Assembly: GCF_003545885.1 (NCBI RefSeq)
Contig: NZ_QHCT01000004.1
Span: 277,001-341,000 of the forward strand
DNA: 64,000 nt
Direction: 5' to 3'
DNA from: Leptospira stimsonii
GTDB lineage: Bacteria > Spirochaetota > Leptospiria > Leptospirales > Leptospiraceae
Part shown: positions 50,017-58,189 of the stretch, one piece after another
How positions within the stretch are numbered: position 1 is the first letter of the stretch
How the letters are laid out: each line of letters begins with the position of its first letter
Notes under the pieces: model-generated
Databases searched by the model: none
What the model was told of the DNA's origin: nothing
The model's input: the letters and a program-made list of their open reading frames with translations, nothing else
Made by a program: the position numbers and the translations under genes

Positions 50017-51150
50017 ATGTACTTCTTAAAAACATTCAATGTAAATCTCCTCGTTGTAACCCTATTGATAGCAACGCCGTATCAACTTATTCTTTCACAA
50101 AGTCGAGTCGAAGCGGGAGGATCATTCGATACAAAACGAGAGAGTATAGTTCTTATATCGGCCTTCACGACAAAAGGCGATCAAGTCGAATTGAATCGCG
50201 CCATTAGAAATGGCTTAGACGCAGGATTGACGATTAACGAAATAAAGGAGATTCTAATACATGTCTATGCTTATGCCGGTTTTCCACGAAGCCTAAACGG
50301 ACTTTCCGTATTTCTACATGTCTTGAAGGATCGCAAGCAAAGCGGGATCAATGACGTACTTGGTAGAGATACAAGTCTGATTCACGAGAATAAAAACAAA
50401 ATTGAATTGGGAACCGAAATTCAAACGAAATTGATAGGCTCACCCGCTCAGAGCGAAATCTACACCTTCGCGCCGGTTATCGATCGATTTTTGAAAGAAC
50501 ATCTCTTTGCGGATATTTTTAGCAGAGACATATTAGATTTTCAGCAAAGGGAAATTGCAACTCTTTCCATTCTTGCAAGCCTTGGAGGTGTAGAATCCCA
50601 GCTTCGTTCCCATATAAAAGTCGCTATCAAAATAGGAATAACGGAGAACGAACTTCAAAGTATTCTTTCCATAATTGAATCGAAAGTAAGCTGGGAAAAC
50701 GGACAAAAGGCGAAAACAATTTTGGAGAATAACCTAAAGCCCAATGCACAGTCCCAATCTTTACCCGAAGAGAACAAAACTTTAAACCAAAATTTTACCG
50801 GGAAGGTTTGGATAGATATGATTTTGGGTGATAATCGCACGTGGAACACCCAAATAGGGAATGTAACTTTCGCGCCGGGGGCCCGCACCAAATGGCATTA
50901 TCATCCAGGCGGTCAAATCTTACTCGTAACGAAAGGTGAAGGATACTATCAGGAAAAAGGCCGACCGATTCGTTCGCTAAAAGCGGGCGATGTGATTCAA
51001 TGTTTACCAAACGTTCCGCATTGGCATGGCGCAACGCCAAAGAGCGAACTCAGCCATTTTGCGATCGGAACCAATATGCAAAGTGGACCTGTAATCTGGT
51101 TAAATCCGGTAACCGAAAAAGAATACAACGGTTACGAAGAATCACATTAA
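50017..51150 (+). CDS. Carboxymuconolactone-decarboxylase-like / cupin fusion, exported
   Basis: 377 residues. A signal-like N-terminus (NLLVVTLLIATPYQLILSQS) is followed by two CMD/AhpD-fold repeats (GLTINEIKEILIHVYAYAGFPRSLNGL and IATLSILASLGGVESQLRSHIKVAIKIGITENEL). A cupin_2 domain with metal-binding His follows: WHYHPGGQILLVTKGEGYY... LKAGDVIQCLPNVPHWHG. The C-x-x-C peroxidatic pair of AhpD is absent, so a peroxidase role is unlikely; gamma-carboxymuconolactone decarboxylase-type chemistry is possible. The fusion and periplasmic targeting are notable. Last of the AraC-linked enzymes. Confidence 0.88.
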   Translation: MYFLKTFNVNLLVVTLLIATPYQLILSQSRVEAGGSFDTKRESIVLISAFTTKGDQVELNRAIRNGLDAGLTINEIKEILIHVYAYAGFPRSLNGLSVFLHVLKDRKQSGINDVLGRDTSLIHENKNKIELGTEIQTKLIGSPAQSEIYTFAPVIDRFLKEHLFADIFSRDILDFQQREIATLSILASLGGVESQLRSHIKVAIKIGITENELQSILSIIESKVSWENGQKAKTILENNLKPNAQSQSLPEENKTLNQNFTGKVWIDMILGDNRTWNTQIGNVTFAPGARTKWHYHPGGQILLVTKGEGYYQEKGRPIRSLKAGDVIQCLPNVPHWHGATPKSELSHFAIGTNMQSGPVIWLNPVTEKEYNGYEESH

Positions 51151-51479
51151 TCAAGAGAGAACGAAAAAAAGAAATTCTCCGCGAATCTCTCGGTTCTTTA
51201 TTTTAGAATTTCGTTTAACGTGTGCGACTTTGCCTCCAAGTTTGCAAGGATCCATTCTTTCGAAATCTCCGATCAATGTGTAAGAAGGCAGGCCAGTCAT
51301 TCTGGTTTTCGACTTTTGTTTGAAAACTGAAGACGTGTATAAAAAAGATCGTTTGATTTAGAGCGTTCCTAAATTCAAATAAGAATCTTGTTTAAAAACG
51401 GTAAATTTTTACAAGGTTGCAACGTTTCGAATCGTCATAAAAATTTACCGTTAATCTAAAGAACAATCTACAAAAATAT
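51151..51479. other. Convergent intergenic space
   Basis: About 330 bp between the CMD-cupin gene and the convergent SRPBCC gene. No gene; the only structure noticed is the 15-bp inverted repeat at 51397-51452. Confidence 0.5.
51397..51452. repeat. Perfect 15-bp inverted repeat, 26-bp spacer
   Basis: AACGGTAAATTTTTA and TAAAAATTTACCGTT are exact reverse complements. The spacer itself contains short palindromes (TTGCAA, AACGTT, TTCGAA). It lies 28 bp past the stop of the SRPBCC gene. It could be a weak bidirectional terminator, or the ends of a very small mobile element. Confidence 0.65.
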
Positions 51480-51989
51480 TTATCCGATCTCGAGCAATAA
51501 TTTATCGAGTTCCAAACAGAGCGGAATCCAGCCGTCAGCCGCGCCAGCCTCGAGTTCGCGTATTTCGGCCGAAGCATATTTGAATACGTGAGTTAAGAGT
51601 GTTCCTTCACCTTGCGTCGTGAATGTGCGCGATTCGACGGTCGCATCCGGATTTTCCGGACCATCAGGATTAAACGTAGACATGTCTGTCGCATAATTCT
51701 CGTTATTCGAGAACTTTTCGGGAACTATCACCTCAAGGAATTTTCCATAGATGCCCATTTTGTTTCCCGTTGAGTCGGAAAAGACGTACAAGTATTTGCC
51801 GCCTACCTTTAGATCATTCTCGCAAATTTCGAGCTTCCAGCCTTCGGGACCGGTGAGCCATCTAAGTATCAGTTCCGGCTTTGTAAAACAGTCGAATACC
51901 AGTTTCCGAGGTGCCGCGAAATACCGTGTGAGTACTACTTCCGTTTCTCCTCGAAGTTCAATCTTCACTTCTTTTTGATCTGCTTTCAT
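51480..51989 (-). CDS. SRPBCC (AHSA1-like) protein paired with ArsR
   Basis: A 169-residue START-fold protein. It opens with EVVLTRYFAAPRKLVFDCFTKPELILRWLTGPEGW, has the middle strand set LKVGGKYLYVFSDSTGNKMGIYGKFLEV, and ends with a C-terminal helix AADGWIPLCLELDKLLLEIG. It starts 2 bp after the ArsR stop, so the pair is one operon. ArsR-SRPBCC pairs are very common in bacteria; the regulator usually controls the partner, whose ligand is unknown. Confidence 0.85.
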   Translation of the reverse strand: MKADQKEVKIELRGETEVVLTRYFAAPRKLVFDCFTKPELILRWLTGPEGWKLEICENDLKVGGKYLYVFSDSTGNKMGIYGKFLEVIVPEKFSNNENYATDMSTFNPDGPENPDATVESRTFTTQGEGTLLTHVFKYASAEIRELEAGAADGWIPLCLELDKLLLEIG

Positions 51990-51991
51990 CT

Positions 51992-52330
51992 TTATCGATC
52001 TCCTATTGTTTGTATCGTTTTTAATTCTTCGAGAAGCCCATCAAGAGCTTGATATCGCTTCTCCCACATTAAGCGGTATTTCTCTATCCAGTCCGTTGCT
52101 TTTTTGAGCGGTGCGGTTTCAAGACGGCGAGGACGCGCCTGGGCACGAACCGACGTTGAGATAAGACCGGCTTGTTCCAAAACCCTGAGGTGCCGCGAAA
52201 TGGCCGGTTGGCTCATGTTGAAGGGTTTGGCGAGTTCCGTAACCGTCGTTTCGCCTTTTGCGAGGCGCATGAGTATTGCGCGGCGGGTGGAGTCGGCGAG
52301 GGCCGCAAAGGTGTTGTCGAGGTTTACCAT
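51992..52330 (-). CDS. ArsR-family winged-helix regulator
   Basis: 112 residues. The winged helix reads FAALADSTRRAILMRLAKGETTVTELAKPFNMSQPAISRHLRVLEQAGLI, the classic ArsR/SmtB fold. No cysteine metal-site (CxC) is present, so it belongs to the non-metal group linked to SRPBCC partners. The ATG at 52330 has GGA six bases upstream; an ATG at 52381 is in frame but lies in the promoter region. It precedes the SRPBCC gene by 2 bp. Confidence 0.9.
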   Translation of the reverse strand: MVNLDNTFAALADSTRRAILMRLAKGETTVTELAKPFNMSQPAISRHLRVLEQAGLISTSVRAQARPRRLETAPLKKATDWIEKYRLMWEKRYQALDGLLEELKTIQTIGDR

Positions 52331-52811
52331 AGTTAATCCGTTATATAATTCAATAGTTATATTAGAAAAAATGTCAATCATTTTTATGTTTTTTCGGATA
52401 GAGCTTAAAAAGGAGAATCGGGTCTATGCCTAAATTTCGGGGCATTTTTATTGAAAAAGGTTGGAAAAAGACCAGTTCTTCGTTTCGGTTTTGAAATCGG
52501 ATTCGTTTCTTATGTTCCGAGCTCCGTTTGCTGTGTGATATTTGTTAAAAAGAAGGGAGGACGGGATCGATTGTCTATAGGTCGATTCAATTTGCGTAAA
52601 AGATTGCTATTCATTCCTTATTTCGAACCGTTCATTCCGATTTGAATGGATAGATCCTTTGTACACATTAATTTCTTGATTTAGATTTATCGCAAGAGAC
52701 AGCTTATTTTTTTAGGAGATTGTTTCGAACTCTTACAACTTGAACTTTCTGATAAAGTAAGGCAGAGCTTTCGAACTTTCCGTAAAGATTGATTCGCAAA
52801 AGGAGATTCAC
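52331..52811. other. Intergenic space upstream of the first arsR
   Basis: About 480 bp without a supported gene. Near the arsR start lies an AT-rich repeated motif (TTATATAA / TTATATTA) that might be its operator. A 22-codon frame from an ATG near 52427 follows AAAGGAG but has no recognisable product. A 64-codon frame (52451-52645) is rejected. Confidence 0.4.
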
Positions 52812-53114
52812 ATGGATGAAAAAACGTTAACGAGTATCGTCGTCGGAATTGGAGTCGCTTTGTCTATGGCGCTGATTGCACGTCGTGGAAAAAAATTGGA
52901 ACCTCTGATTCTAAAAGAACTCCAGGACGCCGGAGGGGCTTTGACATTACCGGATCTTGTGAAACGAATCGGCCTTAAGGATTCGTTCATCAATCGTGGG
53001 AAAGTGATCCAAGCAGTGGCACCGATGATTTCCCGGGGCGAAGTCGTTGAAATCGATGATCCGAATGCTACAGTAAAGAATAAATTAGATCTGAAACAAT
53101 TTCGACTGAAGTGA
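52812..53114 (+). CDS. Small hypothetical protein with N-terminal hydrophobic segment
   Basis: 100 residues with AAAAGGAG upstream of the ATG. A hydrophobic stretch (LTSIVVGIGVALSMALIA) could be a membrane anchor or signal peptide. The remainder (LEPLILKELQDAGGALTLPDLVKRIGL... GKVIQAVAPMISRGEVVEID) resembles a winged-helix-type arrangement. Function unknown. Confidence 0.65.
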   Translation: MDEKTLTSIVVGIGVALSMALIARRGKKLEPLILKELQDAGGALTLPDLVKRIGLKDSFINRGKVIQAVAPMISRGEVVEIDDPNATVKNKLDLKQFRLK

Positions 53115-53233
53115 TCTGGGAACGATCTATTTCATAAGCAGGTTCGTTTACGTGTTCTGATTTTCTGAATTTCGCATATTTGAGTTGAAATTGAAGCGCT
53201 TCACCCTTGCGATATGTTTAGGTAAAAAAATTT

Positions 53234-53971
53234 ATGATGCGCCTCTTAAGAAATTGTCTGCTCTTGATTTTGATTCATACGTTTTCCACGTTTTGTTTGA
53301 GCGCTTTGCCAAAACAAATGCCGGCGGATTTTTATTTGCAATTTCATCGAGACGGAGGAATGCGTCCCGATCATACGGAATTTTATTTTTCGCAAGACCT
53401 CTCTCATATTAAGGAGAGAAGGGGACAAAAAAAGGAGATCCTTTGTTTCAAGGTCGATCCGCTTTTATTAAAGAATTTGTACACTTCTTTATTGGAAAAT
53501 CGTTTCGATCGGATCGGAACCAGACACGAAACGATCTATGATCGAGGCGGAGAAAGTGTTCAAGTAGGAGCCGGTCGAGAAACGTATAACAAATCGGATT
53601 CCGGTATGACCCTGATTCAGCCGTATTGGAAATCGAATTGGAAGAATGTTCTCGAAGAAATTAAAAAAACAAAACATCTTTCCGTGGACGATTCCTTGAA
53701 AATCCGTTTATTTCTTTCGTGGAAAAACTTTCAGGAACCTTTATCCTTGAATATCAGTTCGGAAAATCGAACCATTTCGTATAACTATCACGTTCGACCT
53801 TCCCGTTTTGATGAAATAGGGTTTTATTTTTTACCCGGAAAATACAAGCTTTGGTTAGAGTTTCACGAGGATAAGGCGAAGTTCCACAAATTCCCGATCG
53901 AGTTCGAACTGGATCGGGACTCGAAGCAGATTTCATTCCAGTGTGACCCGCAAGGTTGTGTTCGGCTTTGA
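53234..53971 (+). CDS. Exported hypothetical protein
   Basis: 245 residues with a signal peptide (LLRNCLLLILIHTFSTFCLSA-LP). The mature part is beta-rich, with FYLQFHRDGGMRPDHTEFYFS near the start and a C-terminal Ig-like section (FYFLPGKYKLWLEFHEDKAKFHKFPIEFELD). Two cysteines occur near the C-terminus (FQCDPQGC). No family recognised. Confidence 0.7.
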   Translation: MMRLLRNCLLLILIHTFSTFCLSALPKQMPADFYLQFHRDGGMRPDHTEFYFSQDLSHIKERRGQKKEILCFKVDPLLLKNLYTSLLENRFDRIGTRHETIYDRGGESVQVGAGRETYNKSDSGMTLIQPYWKSNWKNVLEEIKKTKHLSVDDSLKIRLFLSWKNFQEPLSLNISSENRTISYNYHVRPSRFDEIGFYFLPGKYKLWLEFHEDKAKFHKFPIEFELDRDSKQISFQCDPQGCVRL

Positions 53972-54026
53972 TAAAAAATTAGTGAAATTTATTATTAAAA
54001 TATAATAAAAATAGAATGTAGTGAAA

Positions 54027-54048
54027 AGCCGTCTCTTTCGAGGCGGCT
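54027..54048. terminator. Hairpin between convergent genes
   Basis: AGCCGTCTC / GAGGCGGCT, a 9-bp stem with one G-T pair and a TTTC loop. On the reverse strand it is followed by TTTTC, so it best serves the RetSat-like gene. Confidence 0.75.
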
Positions 54049-54099
54049 ATGAATTTTACACGTTCCTTTGCTAAAAAATATAGGGACGAGTTTTCGTCT

Positions 54100-55683
54100 T
54101 TAGTTTCGTAATTCCTTTAAAAGTTCCGCATTACCCGTGATCGCAAGTGCGGAAGCGAGTCCTCCCATCATGGCCCCGGCGACGCCGGGAGAAGCGGCAT
54201 CGGCTCCCGTAAGATACAATCCTTCTATCGGAGTTCGAACGTTAAACCAAGGACATTCTTCCTTTTTGTATCGTTCTGGAACACAAGCCAAACCGTAGAT
54301 GGCTCCGTCCGGATGCGAAGTGAAATGTTCGTTCGTGATCGGAGTAGAGAGTTCGGAATACTCCACGATATTTCTGATCCCCGGGAAACGGGAATCTAAA
54401 GTATTTAGGATTCGCTCCGTGATTTTCTCCTTGAGTTGTTTGTATTCTTCTCCTCTTCGTTTCCAAGGTTCCGATTTCCAAGCGGAAAAATGTTCATAGT
54501 CCGTGAACGTGATCACATCCATCGTATGACTTTTGGCTTCCGGGTTTTTCAAACTTGGAAAGGAAAGATATAGATTTGGGATATCCCCGTCCGCGCCGAT
54601 CCAATCGTTTCTTTCCGAGAAATTTTGATCGTGATCGCTCGAAGAAAAAATCCAATAATTCTCTCCTTTAAAACCGAACTTCGCAGGACTTTCGGATAAA
54701 CCGAGATAGAGACAGATGCTCGTAGTCATCTTTTCTTTATTATAAAATTCTTTTAGACTTTTACGAAAAGAGATCGGATGATTCTCAGGGATCAACTTCG
54801 TATAAGTCGGATACGCTCCCGCACAGGAGACGACGACCGGAGCGAAAAAATCCCTTTCCGATCCTTCACCTCGAAGAGCCTTCGCCTTTACTCCGATGGC
54901 CTTCCCGTCTTGTATTAGAATTTCTTTAACTTCTACTGAAGAAAGAACCGCTCCTCCGGATTCTTCAAGAATCGGTTCGATCGCGTCGAAAATTTTCCCG
55001 GCTCCTCCGATCGGATAATAACCTCCGTGTAGATAATGTTGAACGAGAGTCGCGTGCATCGCGAAGGCGACTTTTGACGGAGGTAAGCCGTAATCTCCCC
55101 ATTGCGCGGCGAGAATTCCTTTTAGTTCTTGGCTACGAAAGTTTACGTCCAAGTATTCTTTCAGAGTGAAAATTTTTGAATCTCCTAAAAGACCGGCAAC
55201 GGAATCCAGAGGAGGAGGGACAAGACGCATCATAATCGATTTCCCAAATAGATTCGATGTCTTTTTGATATCTTTAAAATAACGATCGATCGCTTCGGCT
55301 TCCTCCGGGAATTGATCTTTCAGATCGGCCTTGAATTTCTCCGGATCTCCGTAGATGTCGAAAGAAATGGAAGGGAAAATCAATTTTTCGAACGGTTCCG
55401 CGATTCGTTTCCAAAGAACTTTTTTTCGGGTGATCTTATCCGAAATTTTTCTACAAAGTCCTTCCTCCTGCATGTCTCCGACGTAGTGAATGCCTACGTC
55501 CCAATGATATTTCCCTTGTTTTCTCTGAAACTCATGTGTGAATCCCCCGGGTTGGGAATGTTTTTCAAGCATTAGAATTTTTTTTCCGTAGGACTGGGCC
55601 AATAGGCTTGCGGCACAAAGGCTTCCCATTCCTGATCCTATAAATATTATATCGAATTCGGTTCCAACTTGATTGATATTCAT
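54100..55683 (-). CDS. FAD-dependent oxidoreductase, RetSat/CrtI-like
   Basis: 527 residues of the carotenoid/retinoid oxidoreductase family. The FAD-binding N-terminus is IIFIGSGMGSLCAASLLAQSYGKKILMLEKHSQPGGFTHEF. KYHWDVGIHYVGDM is typical of all-trans-retinol 13,14-reductase-like proteins. The C-terminal FAD motif is GLYLTGADAASPGVAGAMMGGLASA. It probably reduces or desaturates an isoprenoid or polyene; no carotenoid genes are nearby. The ATG at 55683 follows AGGAG; a start at 55719 lies within the operator. Divergent from a TetR gene. Confidence 0.87.
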   Translation of the reverse strand: MNINQVGTEFDIIFIGSGMGSLCAASLLAQSYGKKILMLEKHSQPGGFTHEFQRKQGKYHWDVGIHYVGDMQEEGLCRKISDKITRKKVLWKRIAEPFEKLIFPSISFDIYGDPEKFKADLKDQFPEEAEAIDRYFKDIKKTSNLFGKSIMMRLVPPPLDSVAGLLGDSKIFTLKEYLDVNFRSQELKGILAAQWGDYGLPPSKVAFAMHATLVQHYLHGGYYPIGGAGKIFDAIEPILEESGGAVLSSVEVKEILIQDGKAIGVKAKALRGEGSERDFFAPVVVSCAGAYPTYTKLIPENHPISFRKSLKEFYNKEKMTTSICLYLGLSESPAKFGFKGENYWIFSSSDHDQNFSERNDWIGADGDIPNLYLSFPSLKNPEAKSHTMDVITFTDYEHFSAWKSEPWKRRGEEYKQLKEKITERILNTLDSRFPGIRNIVEYSELSTPITNEHFTSHPDGAIYGLACVPERYKKEECPWFNVRTPIEGLYLTGADAASPGVAGAMMGGLASALAITGNAELLKELRN

Positions 55684-55708
55684 TGACAAAAATCTCCTGA
55701 ATTGTTTG

Positions 55709-55729
55709 AATGTAATCATCTATTACATT
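55709..55729. promoter_or_regulatory. Probable TetR operator between RetSat-like and tetR genes
   Basis: Perfect inverted repeat AATGTAAT-N5-ATTACATT. A further half-site AATGTAAT follows at 55751-55758. The 85-bp space between the divergent start codons contains nothing else of this symmetry, so it is the best candidate operator for the divergent TetR protein. Confidence 0.75.
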
Positions 55730-55768
55730 AAGAATTAAACTAGAAAGTGTAATGTAATAAACGTCAAC

Positions 55769-56416
55769 ATGAAAAATTCGCCGGAAAAAATTTCCTATCA
55801 CCATGGGGATCTGAAAAAAGCGCTTTTGGATGCCGCTCTTCGTATTCTGAAGGATGAGGGTTATAAGGCTTTAAGTCTTCGAAAGGCGGCGACGTATGCG
55901 GGTGTAAGTCAATCCGCACCTTATCGCCACTATGAGGATTTGGAATCCTTGTATGCGGACATAGCAGAGGAAGGTTTTCGGATGCTCGCAGAACGCCAAA
56001 GAAAATTGCAGGTTAAGTATCGAAAAAAACCTCTTTTGCTCTTTCGAGAAGCTGGGGTTTGTTACGTTGAATTCGCTTTGGAGTCTCCGGATCTTTTTCG
56101 GATCATGTATGGGAATCAGATCGAGAGCCATTCTAAATATAAATCCTTGGTGAAGACGGAAGACGATTCCTTTCGGATCATCGTCGAGATCATTCGCGAT
56201 TGCCAAAGAAGCGGAGTGATTCAGACCGAAGACGCGGTGAGTGCGGCGACTTCTGCTTGGACTCTGGTTCACGGAATTGCGGTTCTTTTGGCGGGAAAGC
56301 AGGTAATGTTTCGTTCCGTTGATTTGAAGGAGGCGAGAAGAATCACAAAAGAACTGATCCATTATCTTTATAACGGTATGAAGTCGGATACGAAGCCTTC
56401 CAAACATTCTCTTTGA
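55769..56416 (+). CDS. TetR/AcrR-family regulator
   Basis: 215 residues. The helix-turn-helix lies at ~15-60: LKKALLDAALRILKDEGYKALSLRKAATYAGVSQSAPYRHYEDLESLYADIAEEGF. A C-terminal ligand/dimer domain of the WHG/TetR_C_13 type follows (VCYVEFALESPDLFRIMYGNQI... TSAWTLVHGIAVLLAGKQV). It is divergent from the RetSat-like oxidoreductase and probably represses it and itself through the palindrome in between. The inducer is unknown. Confidence 0.92.
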   Translation: MKNSPEKISYHHGDLKKALLDAALRILKDEGYKALSLRKAATYAGVSQSAPYRHYEDLESLYADIAEEGFRMLAERQRKLQVKYRKKPLLLFREAGVCYVEFALESPDLFRIMYGNQIESHSKYKSLVKTEDDSFRIIVEIIRDCQRSGVIQTEDAVSAATSAWTLVHGIAVLLAGKQVMFRSVDLKEARRITKELIHYLYNGMKSDTKPSKHSL

Positions 56417-56761
56417 TTTTGCGAAACGAATTCTTCTTAAATGTATGATGGAACAAAGTCGGAGTTAAGAATCCGATTTTAATCTGGAGTTGTAACTTGG
56501 AATTTCGGACGAAGGATTTTTTAGCAACATTCTTAGTGATTGTGTAGTTCAAATCCTTATTCTTCTTTCTATTTCTTTCGTCTCAGTTTTTTCTTTTTTT
56601 GCCGCCGCTTTCGTTCTGTGACCTCCTTTCTTGTGAGTTTTGACAACCTTTTCAAATCATTCTTCTCCTCCAAAACGATCCTTTCAGAACAATCGTTCCA
56701 TGAAGCGGTAAAACTCGCGTTCGTACAAGAAAGGAATTCCATGTTGGTTTCTAATTTTTTG
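56417..56761. other. Intergenic space before the second arsR
   Basis: About 345 bp; pyrimidine-rich tracts around 56560-56600 create chance frames on both strands. No gene supported. Confidence 0.45.
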
Positions 56762-56791
56762 TTGACATGCAGGTAAATACCTGCATAAAAT
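56762..56791 (+). promoter_or_regulatory. Promoter with embedded perfect operator, upstream of arsR
   Basis: The -35 box TTGACA (56762-56767) and the -10 box TAAAAT (56786-56791) are separated by 18 bp. That spacer is exactly the inverted repeat TGCAGGTA-AA-TACCTGCA (56768-56785). A repressor bound there would occlude RNA polymerase, consistent with ArsR autoregulation. The arsR ATG begins 7 bp after the -10 box, about where transcription should start, and no ribosome site precedes it. Confidence 0.85.
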
Positions 56792-56797
56792 TTTTGT

Positions 56798-57142
56798 ATG
56801 CCCAAAGAAAAACCAGGGGCTGACAAAGTGTTTAAGGCGTTGGCAGATCCGAATCGTCGTAAAGTTCTCGATCTTCTTTTTGCGAACAACGGACAAACTC
56901 TTTCGGCTCTTTGCGAACATCTTGATATGCAGAGACAATCGGCGTCGCAACACATTGACGTTTTAATCGACGCGGTTCTCGTAACGGTGGTATGGAAAGG
57001 TCGAGAGAAACTTCACTTTATAAATCCCGTTCCGATTTACGAGGTCTATGAACGATGGGTAAAAAAATTTGAACAAAAGCGTTTACGACTTTTAAACGAT
57101 CTGAAAACGCAACTCGAAGGAGAGAACGATGAAGAAACCTAG
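56798..57142 (+). CDS. ArsR-family winged-helix regulator
   Basis: 114 residues. The winged helix is FKALADPNRRKVLDLLFANNGQTLSALCEHLDMQRQSASQHIDVLIDAVLV, followed by VWKGREKLHFINPVPIYEVYERWV. This is the ArsR subfamily that pairs with SRPBCC proteins. There is no metal-binding Cys motif. Transcription probably starts at or next to the ATG, so translation is predicted to be leaderless. It overlaps the SRPBCC gene by 14 bp. Confidence 0.92.
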   Translation: MPKEKPGADKVFKALADPNRRKVLDLLFANNGQTLSALCEHLDMQRQSASQHIDVLIDAVLVTVVWKGREKLHFINPVPIYEVYERWVKKFEQKRLRLLNDLKTQLEGENDEET

Positions 57143-57602
57143 TTTTGTTTATGTAACTTACATAGAGAGCACACCGGAGAAAGTTTGGCGCGCATTGATC
57201 GATACGGAGATAACGCATCAGTATTGGGTGGATCCGTTTTCCGATAAACCCGCGCATGTAAACGTTTCGGATTGGGAGCCCGGTTCGGAATGGAGGCACG
57301 AGCGTGTGGACGAAGCTAAGACGATCGATATAAAGGGAAAGGTTGTTGAAAGTATTCCGCCTCGTCGCCTCGTTCTTTCCTGGGCGAGACCGAGTGAAAT
57401 GGAAGAAGAATCAAAACACTCTCGTGTGACCTTCGATATCGAACCCTATGGCAAAGGTTTGGTTCGTTTGATTGTGACCCACGAGGATCTGGATGATCAG
57501 ATGTACGCAGGAATATCCAAGGGTTGGCCGATGGTTCTTTCAAATCTAAAAACTTTTCTGGAATCCGGCCGGGCTTTATCACAACAGACAAACACGATCT
57601 AG
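57129..57602 (+). CDS. SRPBCC (AHSA1-like) protein paired with ArsR
   Basis: 157 residues: VYVTYIESTPEKVWRALIDTEITHQYWVDPF at the N-terminus, VVESIPPRRLVLSWARP in the middle and ISKGWPMVLSNLKTFLESG as the C-terminal helix. GGAGAG lies before the ATG inside the overlapping arsR end. It is the second ArsR-coupled START-fold protein here. Its ligand is unknown. Confidence 0.88.
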   Translation: MKKPSFVYVTYIESTPEKVWRALIDTEITHQYWVDPFSDKPAHVNVSDWEPGSEWRHERVDEAKTIDIKGKVVESIPPRRLVLSWARPSEMEEESKHSRVTFDIEPYGKGLVRLIVTHEDLDDQMYAGISKGWPMVLSNLKTFLESGRALSQQTNTI

Positions 57603-57657
57603 TCGTATTCGATTTTTGAATTCAGAAATCTCAAAAACTTATCTTTGGAGAACCATT

Positions 57658-58074
57658 ATGGATCAGACTTATTCCGGCGGTTGTGCTTGCGGCGATATTC
57701 GTTACAACATTTCCGATGAACCGATTTTTATGAATGATTGTCAGTGCCGTGATTGTCAACGTATGAGCGGAACCGGTCATGGATCGTATCTAACGTTTCC
57801 GTCTAAGACGAAAGTAAATCTGTTCGGGGAAGCGACTCGCTTTGATATGCTTGGAGATAGCGGGAATAAAAAGACCGGAGGATTCTGCCCCAGATGTGGC
57901 TCTCCAGTGTATCTAACGTTTGAAGCGATGCCCGAACTATTTACGGTACACGCGGGAAGTCTTGACGATCCAAGTCGGTTTAAACCGCAGGTTGTGACTT
58001 ACGCCTCGCGCGGTTATTCTTGGGACCACCTCGATCCGTCATTGCCCAAATTTGAAAAGATGCCTTCGGCATAA
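57658..58074 (+). CDS. GFA/CENP-V-family zinc-binding protein
   Basis: 138 residues of the glutathione-dependent formaldehyde-activating (GFA) family. It has the Zn-binding cysteines GGCACGDIRY, DCQCRDCQRMSG and FCPRCGSPVY. GGAG lies 7 bp before the ATG; a TTG 42 bp earlier is ignored. Actual S-hydroxymethylglutathione synthase activity is often lacking in such relatives. It probably belongs to the ArsR-SRPBCC operon. Confidence 0.88.
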   Translation: MDQTYSGGCACGDIRYNISDEPIFMNDCQCRDCQRMSGTGHGSYLTFPSKTKVNLFGEATRFDMLGDSGNKKTGGFCPRCGSPVYLTFEAMPELFTVHAGSLDDPSRFKPQVVTYASRGYSWDHLDPSLPKFEKMPSA

Positions 58075-58189
58075 AAGATTCTGATCGATCGGATTTATTT
58101 TTGATAGAACAAAAAACTCCCTTTCGTAGAGTTTTACTCTCTGCGAATTGGAATTTGAAAGTTTAACAAGGAAAGGTGGTTGCGAAAAG

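Noticed and set aside
52451..52645. 64-codon forward frame between arsR and the small membrane protein
   Set aside because: No ribosome site and no recognisable sequence; lies in A/T-rich intergenic DNA.
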